Below, piece by piece: positions 24,555 to 33,150 of a stretch of DNA of 35,943 bases. Source of the stretch: Sphingobium sp. CCH11-B1 (lineage in GTDB: Bacteria > Pseudomonadota > Alphaproteobacteria > Sphingomonadales > Sphingomonadaceae). Under the pieces are notes generated by a model. The model was not told the DNA's origin and did not search any database. It worked only from the letters and a program-made list of their open reading frames with translations. Numbering within the stretch: the first letter of the stretch is position 1; each line of letters starts with the position of its first letter. A program made the position numbers and the translations under genes. The stretch is taken from contig NZ_LSJY01000106.1 in assembly GCF_001556865.1 (NCBI RefSeq), positions 1 to 35,943 of the forward strand, read 5' to 3'.

Positions 24555-26831
24555 ATGACCCTGCCCGCCCCTTCACCCGACGATCCGCCCTATCTGCGGG
24601 GGCTCAATCCACCCCAACGGGAAGCGGTGCTGACCACGGACGGCCCCGTCCTGGTTCTGGCGGGCGCGGGTACGGGCAAGACGGCGGCGTTGACGGCGCG
24701 CCTGGCCCACCTCATCGCGACCCGCCGGGCATGGCCGTCCGAAATCCTGGCCGTTACCTTCACCAACAAGGCTGCGCGGGAAATGCGCGCGCGCGTCGGC
24801 GCGATGATTGGAGATGCGGTCGAGGGCATGCCCTGGCTCGGCACCTTTCACGCCATCGCCGCCAGGATGCTGCGCCGCCATGCAGAGTTGGTGGGGCTGC
24901 AATCCAATTTCACCATCCTCGATACCGACGACCAACTGCGCCTGTTGAAGCAACTGATCCAGGCGGAAGGCGTCGATGAAAAGCGCTGGCCCGCGCGCCA
25001 GCTTGCCGGATTGATCGACCAGTGGAAGAATAAGGGCCTGACGCCAGCGGAAGTCGGCGCAGGCGATGCGGAAACCTATGCCCATGGCAAGGGGCAGAAA
25101 CTCTATGCCGCGTATCAGGCGCGGCTGCGCGATGTGAACGCCTGCGATTTCGGGGACTTGCTGCTCCATGTTCTGACGATATTGAAGGGGCACCGCGACG
25201 TGCTGGAGCAATATCAGCAGAAATTCCGCTACATCATGGTGGACGAATATCAGGACACCAACTCCAGCCAGTATCTCTGGCTGCGGCTGCTGGCGCAGGC
25301 GCGCAAGAATATCTGCTGCGTGGGGGATGACGACCAGTCCATCTATTCGTGGCGTGGCGCGGAGGTCGCCAATATCCTGCGGTTCGAGAAGGATTTCCCG
25401 GGCGCGACGATCATCCGCCTGGAACAGAATTACCGCTCCACGCCGCACATTCTGGGCGCGGCGTCGGGTGTGATCGCAGAAAACGGCAATCGCTTGGGCA
25501 AGACGCTCTGGACCGATATCGATGTGGGCGAAAAGGTACGCGTCGTCGGCATATGGGACGGGCCTGAGGAAGCGCGCCGGGTCGGGGAGGAGATCGAGGC
25601 GATCGAGCGCAGTGGCGCATCGCTGGAGGAAGTGGCGATCCTTGTCCGCGCCCAGCATCAGACCCGCGAGTTCGAGGACCGCTTCATCCAGATCGGCCTG
25701 CCCTATCGCATTGTCGGCGGCTTTCGCTTCTACGAACGCGCGGAAATCCGCGACGCGCTGGCCTATCTGCGCCTCGTCAACCAGCCGGCCGACGACCTGG
25801 CCTTCGAACGCATCGTCAATGTTCCCAAGCGCGGGCTGGGCGACAAGGCGGTGGAGAAGCTCCATCGCCTCGCCCGCGCGCAGGGCGTGCCCTTGACGCT
25901 CGCGGCGGCGCGGATCCTCGACACGGACGAGCTGACGCCGCAGGCGCGCCGGTCGCTTGGCGGCTTCATCGGCGATCTTGCACGCTGGCGCGACCGCGCA
26001 ACGCAACTGCCCCATGCAGAACTGGCGCGGCAGATACTGGACGAGAGCGGCTATACCGCCATGCTCCAGGCCGAGCGCTCCACCGAGAGCGCGGGCCGGC
26101 TGGAGAACCTGACCGAACTCACCCGCGCGATGGAGGAATATGAGACGCTGGGCGCGTTCCTGGAGCATGTCAGCCTCGTCATGGACAATGAGGCGCAGGC
26201 GGAGGAGCGCAAGGTCACGATCATGACCATTCACGCTGCCAAGGGGCTGGAATTCGATCATGTCTTCCTCGCCGGCTGGGAGGAAGGGATTTTCCCCTCG
26301 CAGCGGGCATTGGACGAAGGCGGCCTCAACAGCCTGGAGGAGGAGCGTCGCCTCGCCTATGTGGCGATCACCCGCGCGCGCAAGCGCTGCACCATCCTCC
26401 ACGCGGCCAACCGGCGCATCTACGGCCAGTGGACCAGTTCCATCCCGTCCCGCTTCGTAGGCGAATTGCCGGCCGAGCATATCGAGGAGGAAAGCAGCAT
26501 GAGCGGCGGCGCGTCGCTCTGGCGCGCCAACTGGTCGGAACGCGAAGACCCCTTCGCCAACGTCGCGCGTGGCACCGGCCGCGGCCCCGGCTGGCAGCGG
26601 GCGCAATCGTCAGGGCAGTTCAGCCGGGAACCGGTGCGGATCGTCGAGGCCCGCGCCTCGGCGGTATCGCTGGGCAACAAGGGCCGGGACGACATGAGCG
26701 TTGGCCTGCGGGTGTTCCACCAGAAGTTCGGCTACGGCACGGTGGCCGAGATCGAGGGCAACAAGCTGGAAATCGACTTCGAAACCGCCGGGCGCAAACG
26801 GGTGATGGACAGTTTCGTGAGCGTGGCGTGA
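24555..26831 (+). CDS. uvrD: ATP-dependent 3'-5' DNA helicase UvrD/PcrA
   Basis: This 758-residue SF1A helicase acts in nucleotide-excision and mismatch repair and in removal of stalled complexes. All motifs are seen: Walker A AGAGTGKT (Lys42), motif Ia VTFTNKAAREM, motif II VDEYQDTN, motif III GDDDQSIYSWRGA, motif IV QNYRST, motif V TIHAAKGLEFDHVFLAGWEEGIFP and motif VI AYVAITRARKRC. The C-terminal tail ends in a FHQKFGYGTVAEIEGNKLEIDF segment, as in PcrA/UvrD. ATG 24555 is used; an upstream TTG at 24546 would add three residues, and no ribosome-binding site is evident. It may be cotranscribed with the next gene. Confidence 0.96.
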   Translation: MTLPAPSPDDPPYLRGLNPPQREAVLTTDGPVLVLAGAGTGKTAALTARLAHLIATRRAWPSEILAVTFTNKAAREMRARVGAMIGDAVEGMPWLGTFHAIAARMLRRHAELVGLQSNFTILDTDDQLRLLKQLIQAEGVDEKRWPARQLAGLIDQWKNKGLTPAEVGAGDAETYAHGKGQKLYAAYQARLRDVNACDFGDLLLHVLTILKGHRDVLEQYQQKFRYIMVDEYQDTNSSQYLWLRLLAQARKNICCVGDDDQSIYSWRGAEVANILRFEKDFPGATIIRLEQNYRSTPHILGAASGVIAENGNRLGKTLWTDIDVGEKVRVVGIWDGPEEARRVGEEIEAIERSGASLEEVAILVRAQHQTREFEDRFIQIGLPYRIVGGFRFYERAEIRDALAYLRLVNQPADDLAFERIVNVPKRGLGDKAVEKLHRLARAQGVPLTLAAARILDTDELTPQARRSLGGFIGDLARWRDRATQLPHAELARQILDESGYTAMLQAERSTESAGRLENLTELTRAMEEYETLGAFLEHVSLVMDNEAQAEERKVTIMTIHAAKGLEFDHVFLAGWEEGIFPSQRALDEGGLNSLEEERRLAYVAITRARKRCTILHAANRRIYGQWTSSIPSRFVGELPAEHIEEESSMSGGASLWRANWSEREDPFANVARGTGRGPGWQRAQSSGQFSREPVRIVEARASAVSLGNKGRDDMSVGLRVFHQKFGYGTVAEIEGNKLEIDFETAGRKRVMDSFVSVA

Positions 26832-26842
26832 CCTCTGCGCCC

Positions 26843-27406
26843 ATGACGTCTATCGCGAGCCTCCGTGCGCGACTGACACATATTCTTCTCAATGATTCTA
26901 TCTGCGCTGACGCCTTGCGAGTTGTCAAAGGGCTAGATCTGCCTGATTGTTGGATTGCTGCAGGACTCGTGCGCGATGCGGTATGGAACTGGCTTCATGA
27001 CCGCCCGCCGAACAGTCCGATGGGTGACATCGACATCATATGGCATGATCCGTCGCGTTCCAATGCGGCGTTCGATCGGGCTATGGAACAGCAACTGAAC
27101 GCCCTGCGGCCGGGATTGCCATGGTCGATCAAGAATCAAGCACGCATGCACCTGCGCAATGGCGATCCGCCTTATCGTTCGGCTAGCGACGCCATGAGAT
27201 ATTGGCCGGAAACAGCCACAGCGACAGCCGTGCGGATGACGTCCGACGGTCGCCTGGATATCGAGGCTCCTTTTGGACTGGAAGACCTGTTTGCGCCTCG
27301 ACTGGTCCCGACCCCGGCCTTCACGGGTAACCGGCGGCCGACATTCGATCGCCGCGTGCACGACAAAGGATGGCTTTCTCGCTACCCCCTTCTCGACCGG
27401 GGATAG
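26843..27406 (+). CDS. Nucleotidyltransferase family protein (PF06042-type)
   Basis: This 187-residue protein has the NTP_transf_6 pattern: GLVRDAVWNWLHD (Gly41, Arg44, Trp48) followed by GDIDIIWHDP with Asp62 and Asp64 as probable metal ligands. Such proteins look like minimal nucleotidyltransferases, with unknown substrates. The ATG at 26843 is used; GTG 26828 overlaps the uvrD stop as GTGA and is a credible alternative that adds five residues. The base composition is visibly lower in GC, with more TTG/ATT/TCT codons, than the genes on either side. This suggests recent acquisition near the tRNA-Ala pair. It has no visible antitoxin or partner. Confidence 0.78.
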   Translation: MTSIASLRARLTHILLNDSICADALRVVKGLDLPDCWIAAGLVRDAVWNWLHDRPPNSPMGDIDIIWHDPSRSNAAFDRAMEQQLNALRPGLPWSIKNQARMHLRNGDPPYRSASDAMRYWPETATATAVRMTSDGRLDIEAPFGLEDLFAPRLVPTPAFTGNRRPTFDRRVHDKGWLSRYPLLDRG

Positions 27407-27440
27407 GTCATAGCCATTCGATGGCTGGAAAATGAAAAAC

Positions 27441-27516
27441 TGGTGGAGCCTAGCGGGATCGAACCGCTGACCTCCTGCATGCCATGCAGGCGCTCTCCCA
27501 GCTGAGCTAAGGCCCC
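27441..27516 (-). tRNA. tRNA-Ala (anticodon GGC), copy 1
   Basis: The 76-nt gene has acceptor GGGGCCT paired with AGGCTCC, including the G3-U70 pair that defines alanine tRNA. Discriminator A and CCA are encoded. The anticodon stem-loop CCTGC-ATGGCAT-GCAGG gives GGC, reading GCC/GCU codons. It is identical to the copy at 27711-27786, and the identity extends 7 nt beyond the CCA (GTTTTTC on the minus strand). Confidence 0.95.
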
Positions 27517-27673
27517 ATCCGCGCCGTTTTTTTTCGGCGATATGGTCAAGGCCATGTCCGGCAGCCATGCCGTCGGCCTGAATTTGAGCTTCCGTCACGC
27601 GTGAGCGTTTAGTGCTAAAAGGTTGCTTTCAACCTCCTGACACCCCTTCGCTGTCGCTTCGGGAGTTTTTCGG

Positions 27674-27697
27674 AAAAAATGTCCCCCGGACATTTTC
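27674..27697 (-). terminator. Terminator hairpin downstream of tRNA-Ala copy 2
   Basis: On the minus strand, 14 nt after the CCA of copy 2, AAAATGTCC-GGG-GGACATTTT forms a perfect 9-bp stem (27676-27696) followed by further T residues (ATTTTTTCC). It is nested in a longer inverted repeat, TTTTTCGGA (27666-27674) with TCCGAAAAA (27701-27709). It is probably rho-independent termination between the two tRNA copies. Confidence 0.7.
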
Positions 27698-27710
27698 TGA
27701 TCCGAAAAAC

Positions 27711-27786
27711 TGGTGGAGCCTAGCGGGATCGAACCGCTGACCTCCTGCATGCCATGCAGGCGCTCTCCCAGCTGAGCTAAGGCCCC
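27711..27786 (-). tRNA. tRNA-Ala (anticodon GGC), copy 2
   Basis: This is identical over all 76 nt to the gene at 27441-27516, with the same G3-U70 acceptor pair, GGC anticodon and encoded CCA. The two copies are 194 nt apart in the same orientation. Because a terminator hairpin lies between them, copy 1 probably has its own promoter. The spacer also holds a small AGGTTG/CAACCT hairpin (27620-27635). Confidence 0.95.
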
Positions 27787-27877
27787 GTCACCAACCCGAA
27801 GCGCCGTTTGGGTCCGGCGCTTCGGAGGTCGCTGCCTCTAGGATCAGGCGATCCGGTTGGCAAGCGGAAAATGAAAC

Positions 27878-28213
27878 TCAGTTGTCTTCGTCCTCATCGC
27901 CGCCAGCGTCCACGCCCAGGTCGTCGTCGCCACCCAGATCGACGTCATTGTCAGGCGAATCGCCATCGTCATCGACATCGATGTCGAGGTCGAGATCGTC
28001 GTCGGCCGTCTCCAGTTCGCCGTCCGCAGTCTCGATCACCTTCTTCGGCGCGACTTCCTCATAAGGCAGCGGCTGCTTCGACTTCAGCACCGGCTCCGGT
28101 TCCCAGGCGGTGTTGCAGTTGATGCAGACAACCGGATCGTCCTTGCCCAGGTCGTAGAAGCGAGTCGCGCATTTCGGGCAGGTCCGCTTCGTGCCCCATT
28201 CAGCCTTCACCAT
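27878..28213 (-). CDS. FYDLN acid domain protein (TIGR02300-type)
   Basis: This 111-residue protein starts MVKAEWGTKRTCPKCATRFY. An N-terminal zinc ribbon has Cys12, Cys15, Cys30 and Cys33. The family FYDLN motif appears here as FYDLG. The C-terminal half (about 65-111) is almost only Asp/Glu/Gly (DDDLDLDIDVDDDG-like), highly acidic and probably disordered. The family is alphaproteobacterial and lies near aroA in many genomes, with unknown function. It is divergent from aroA. A nucleic-acid-mimic or chaperone-like role for the acidic tail is speculation. Confidence 0.88.
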   Translation of the reverse strand: MVKAEWGTKRTCPKCATRFYDLGKDDPVVCINCNTAWEPEPVLKSKQPLPYEEVAPKKVIETADGELETADDDLDLDIDVDDDGDSPDNDVDLGGDDDLGVDAGGDEDEDN

Positions 28214-28358
28214 GTCCGGCCTGTTCCTTCTTGATGCTCAAACAGAAATCACGCGGCGCAACGGGTGTCGGCCACGAAACGTCGCGCGCCTTGCCATAGG
28301 CAAACCGCGCTGTCAAAAGCCGCTCGCATTTTTTCGGTTCCATGACAACGGATGCCCC

Positions 28359-29699
28359 GTGACCTCGACAGACGATAAACCCGCCCCCGGCACCTTCACG
28401 GCCGCCCCGCCCTTGTCGGGCAGCGTCACCGTGCCTGGCGACAAGAGCATATCCCACCGTTCGCTGATGCTGTCCGCCCTCGCCATCGGCGAAAGCCGGG
28501 TGGAAGGACTGCTGGAGGGCGAAGACGTGCTCGCCACCGCAGCGGCGATGCGGGCCATGGGTGCCGTCATCGAACGGGACGCGGATGGCGTCTGGCACAT
28601 CCATGGCGTCGGCGTTGGCGGGCTGCTCCAGCCGCAGACCGCGCTCGACATGGGCAACAGCGGCACGTCGACGCGCCTCCTCATGGGCCTGCTCGCCAGT
28701 CATGACCTGACCGCGACATTCGTGGGCGACGCATCGCTCAGCAAGCGGCCCATGGCGCGGGTCACCGAACCGCTGGGCCGCATGGGGGCGAGCTTCACCG
28801 CCAGCCCGGGCGACCGCCTGCCGCTGACGATGCGGGGAGCCTGCCCGGCGGTGCCCCTCGACTATCGCCTGCCGGTCGCCTCGGCTCAGGTCAAATCCGC
28901 GATCCTGCTCGCCGGCCTCAACACGCCCGGCATAACCCGCGTGGTCGAACCCATTGCGACCCGCGATCATAGCGAAAGGATGCTGAAGGGCTTCGGCGCG
29001 GACATCGATGTCGCCATCGACAGCGACGGCGCGCGCATCATTTCACTGGTGGGCGAGGCGGAATTGCGGCCGCAGCAGATCGTCGTGCCCGGCGACCCCT
29101 CCTCCGCCGCCTTCCCCATGGTTGCCGCACTGATCGTGCCTGGATCCCAGGTGACCATCGCCAATGTCGGGCTGAATGCGACGCGCGCCGGCCTGATTGA
29201 TCTGCTGCGAGAAATGGGCGGCTCCATAGAGGTGGTAAATGCGCGCGAAGTCGGTGGCGAGCCGGTCGGCGACCTGATCGTCACCGCGTCGCCCCTCAGG
29301 GGTGTGGAGCCGGACCCCGCCTGCGCCCCCAGCATGATCGACGAATATCCCGTGGCCTTCATCGCCGCTGCGATGGCGGACGGCCGCAGCGTGTTCCGCG
29401 GCCTTGAGGAACTGCGCGTCAAGGAATCGGACCGCATCGCCACCATGGCGGAAGGCCTGCGCGCCATCGGCGTTTCGGTCGAGGAACTGGAGGACGGCAT
29501 CATCATCGAGGGCAGCGGCGGTGCCCCGCTCGCGGGCGGCGGTCCCATCGCGACGAAGCTGGACCATCGCATCGCCATGAGCTTCGCCATTGCGGGGCTC
29601 GTGTCGAAAAATGGGGTGACGATCGATGATATGCGGCCAGTGGCGACGAGCTTTCCGACCTTCCTGCCGCTGCTCCAGTCGTTGGGCGCAACGGAGTGA
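28359..29699 (+). CDS. aroA: 3-phosphoshikimate 1-carboxyvinyltransferase (EPSP synthase, class II-like)
   Basis: This 446-residue shikimate-pathway enzyme transfers the enolpyruvyl group of PEP to shikimate-3-phosphate. Motifs are SVTVPGDKSISHRSL (substrate Lys/Ser), LDMGNSGTSTRLLMGLL, KRPMARVTEPLGRMGA, SAQVKSAILLAGL, and IDEYPVAFIAAAMADG with the catalytic Asp. The pattern is nearer the class II enzymes of alphaproteobacteria than E. coli AroA. At the position where the CP4 enzyme has Ala (NAATG), this one has Gly (NSGTS). GTG 28359 is used because the upstream ATGs are out of frame. It starts the aroA-cmk-rpsA-ihfB cluster. Confidence 0.95.
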   Translation: MTSTDDKPAPGTFTAAPPLSGSVTVPGDKSISHRSLMLSALAIGESRVEGLLEGEDVLATAAAMRAMGAVIERDADGVWHIHGVGVGGLLQPQTALDMGNSGTSTRLLMGLLASHDLTATFVGDASLSKRPMARVTEPLGRMGASFTASPGDRLPLTMRGACPAVPLDYRLPVASAQVKSAILLAGLNTPGITRVVEPIATRDHSERMLKGFGADIDVAIDSDGARIISLVGEAELRPQQIVVPGDPSSAAFPMVAALIVPGSQVTIANVGLNATRAGLIDLLREMGGSIEVVNAREVGGEPVGDLIVTASPLRGVEPDPACAPSMIDEYPVAFIAAAMADGRSVFRGLEELRVKESDRIATMAEGLRAIGVSVEELEDGIIIEGSGGAPLAGGGPIATKLDHRIAMSFAIAGLVSKNGVTIDDMRPVATSFPTFLPLLQSLGATE

Positions 29700-29944
29700 C
29701 CTTCGACCTCGCCAATGTCGTCGGCCTGCTCGGCAGCACTGTAACGATCATCGCCTACGCCTACAGCAATATGGCGAAGGCGATGAATTTCATCATCTTC
29801 AACCTGCTCAATCTGGCGGGTGCGCTGTTGCTGATCTGGTCTTTGACGGTCCATTTCAATCTCGCATCGATGGTGATGGAGATCGCCTGGACGGCCATCG
29901 CGCTGCTCGGCCTCTACAACAGCATCAAGAGGAAGACGCCATGA
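29696..29944 (+). CDS. Small two/three-helix membrane protein (CBU_0592-like)
   Basis: This 82-residue, mostly hydrophobic protein has helices at about 7-24, 30-48 and 52-75. The central FIIFNLLNLAGALLLIWSL is typical of a small family I know as CBU_0592-like. Function is unknown. The GTG start overlaps the aroA stop (GTGA) and its own stop overlaps the cmk start (ATGA), so it is translationally coupled at both ends and must be expressed with aroA and cmk. There is no metabolic link to either neighbour that I can see. Confidence 0.8.
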   Translation: MTFDLANVVGLLGSTVTIIAYAYSNMAKAMNFIIFNLLNLAGALLLIWSLTVHFNLASMVMEIAWTAIALLGLYNSIKRKTP

Positions 29945-30585
29945 TCGTCGCTGTCGACGGCCCCGCCGCATCGGGCAAAGGCACCATCGCCAAGGCGCTG
30001 GGCCGCCATTACGGCCTGCCCGTGCTCGACACCGGCCTTCTATATCGCGCCGTTGGCCTGTCCGTGCTGAAAGCGGGTGGAGATCCCGATCATGAAGAGG
30101 ACGCGCTTGCCGCCTGCGGCTTCGACGACGGGACGCTTGCCGACCCGGCGCTGCGCAGCGAAGCGGTGGGCAGCCTCGCCTCCCGCGTGTCGGTACATCA
30201 GAGCGTCCGCGATGCGTTGGTCCAACGGCAACGGGACTTCGCTATGCAACCGGGCGGCGCGATCCTCGACGGGCGCGATATCGGCACGGTGATAGCGCCC
30301 GACGCCGACGCCAAGATATTCGTGACCGCCAGCGTCAGGGTGCGGGCCGAACGCCGCTTCCAGGACGCCTTGTCGCATGGCGGCCATCCGGACATGGACA
30401 GCCTGATCGCGGACATCCAGGCGCGCGACACGCGCGACATGAGCCGTGACCATGCGCCGCTACGCCAAGCGGACGGCGCGGACTTGCTAGACACCAGCGA
30501 TTTGACTATAGAAGCCGCCGTCCAGCGGGCGATTGCGCTTGTGGACGCCCAGCTTGAAGGTCGCGCCTCCGGCGTGACCCGATAA
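29941..30585 (+). CDS. cmk: Cytidylate kinase
   Basis: This 214-residue NMP kinase phosphorylates CMP and dCMP with ATP. The P-loop is GPAASGKGT (residues 7-15), followed by LDTGLLYRAVG. The NMP-binding DGRDIGTVIAPDADAKIFVTAS and the LID-region RDTRDMSRDHAPLRQA are intact. The length fits bacterial Cmk. The start overlaps the small membrane protein gene by 4 nt. A hairpin with a T tract follows its stop, so rpsA likely has its own promoter. Confidence 0.95.
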   Translation: MIVAVDGPAASGKGTIAKALGRHYGLPVLDTGLLYRAVGLSVLKAGGDPDHEEDALAACGFDDGTLADPALRSEAVGSLASRVSVHQSVRDALVQRQRDFAMQPGGAILDGRDIGTVIAPDADAKIFVTASVRVRAERRFQDALSHGGHPDMDSLIADIQARDTRDMSRDHAPLRQADGADLLDTSDLTIEAAVQRAIALVDAQLEGRASGVTR

Positions 30586-30617
30586 GGCGCGCGGATATTC
30601 CGGGCGCCCTTTTCGCT
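30583..30617 (+). terminator. Terminator-like hairpin after cmk
   Basis: AAGGCGCGCGG and CCGGGCGCCCTT form an imperfect stem (one bulge, one mismatch) around ATATT, followed by TTTTCGCTTTT. It begins at the cmk stop. The remaining 130 bp before rpsA contain no gene; I could not pick a convincing rpsA promoter. Confidence 0.45.
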
Positions 30618-30747
30618 TTTCACAGCTTGCGCGTTCCATCGCATAACTCATTGGATACGCGCCGGATATCCGATCCGTCGCGTAGTTTGGCCAAAGACCA
30701 TCGGACACAACCGGTTGGCCAGCAATGACGAGTGAAGGAACGACTTA

Positions 30748-32460
<1,713 letters not shown>

Positions 32461-32486
32461 TTCCATCGGACTTCGCTGAAATAAGG

Positions 32487-32515
32487 AACCCGCCGGACAT
32501 GGTCCGGCGGGTTTT
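32487..32515 (+). terminator. Rho-independent terminator after rpsA
   Basis: CCCGCCGGAC (32489-32498) and GTCCGGCGGG (32502-32511) form a perfect 10-bp stem with an ATG loop, extended by two A-T pairs and followed by TTTTCCTTT. It lies 27 nt after the rpsA stop and separates rpsA from ihfB. Confidence 0.9.
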
Positions 32516-32635
32516 CCTTTATCTTGCAGGCAATTCCTTGCCTTGTCGTAACGATCTTTTTGCTGCCCGATTGTCAACGGCTTGCCGAATCTCTATCATG
32601 ATCGCGGGGTACAGCAGAGGGGCGCTGGAGAACCA

Positions 32636-32926
32636 ATGATCCGTTCGGAATTGATCCAGAAACTGGCCGAGGAAAATCCTGGGCTCAATCTTCAGGAAGT
32701 TGAAAAGATCGTCGATCTTTTCTTCAAGGAAATCGTCGATCGTCTTTCGTCGGGGGGACGGGTCGAGCTGAGGGGCTTCGGCGCGTTCACGACCCGATCG
32801 CGCGATGCGCGAACCGGGCGCAATCCCCGCACCGGCGAACAGGTGCCGGTATCGGCCAAGCGCGTGCCCTATTTCAAGCCGGGCAAGGAAATGCGCGAGC
32901 GGCTGAACGTCAAGACCGAAGCCTGA
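32636..32926 (+). CDS. ihfB: Integration host factor subunit beta
   Basis: This 96-residue DNA-bending protein of the HU/IHF family forms a heterodimer with IhfA and acts in recombination, replication and transcription. It begins [16 protein letters not shown]. The body-domain [12 protein letters not shown] is followed by the beta-arm [12 protein letters not shown] with the intercalating proline Pro64. [13 protein letters not shown] closes the protein. ATG 32636 is chosen by family length, with GCTGGAG about 5 nt upstream. It follows rpsA after a terminator, so it likely has its own promoter. Confidence 0.95.
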   Translation: MIRSELIQKLAEENPGLNLQEVEKIVDLFFKEIVDRLSSGGRVELRGFGAFTTRSRDARTGRNPRTGEQVPVSAKRVPYFKPGKEMRERLNVKTEA

Positions 32927-32984
32927 CGCGATCTGCCGCTTGACCTGTTGCCCGCCGGCCTTAAGGGTCCGGGCGGCTTTCCAA

Positions 32985-33070
32985 GCGGACGTGGCGAAAT
33001 CGGTAGACGCAGCGGACTTAAAATCCGCCTCCCCCCGGGAATGCGGGTTCAAGTCCCGCCGTCCGCACCA
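32985..33070 (+). tRNA. tRNA-Leu (anticodon TAA)
   Basis: This is an 86-nt class II tRNA. The acceptor is GCGGACG with CGTCCGC, then A and encoded CCA. The anticodon stem-loop GCGGA-CTTAAAA-TCCGC gives TAA for UUA/UUG. A long variable arm (CTCCCCCCGGGAATG region) is present, as expected for leucine. It lies 58 nt after ihfB. Confidence 0.95.
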
Positions 33071-33150
33071 TAGTTGGGCAATTTGGTCCAAGGGGCGCTT
33101 TTCTGTCGTGCCGGGCTGGCAATTCACGGCCGCACCGGCAATGATGCGGC

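Noticed and set aside
27441..27786. Integration site duplication (attL/attR) from the two identical tRNA-Ala genes
   Set aside because: Both copies are full-length and only a 194-bp terminator-bearing spacer with no gene lies between them, so simple tandem duplication is more likely.
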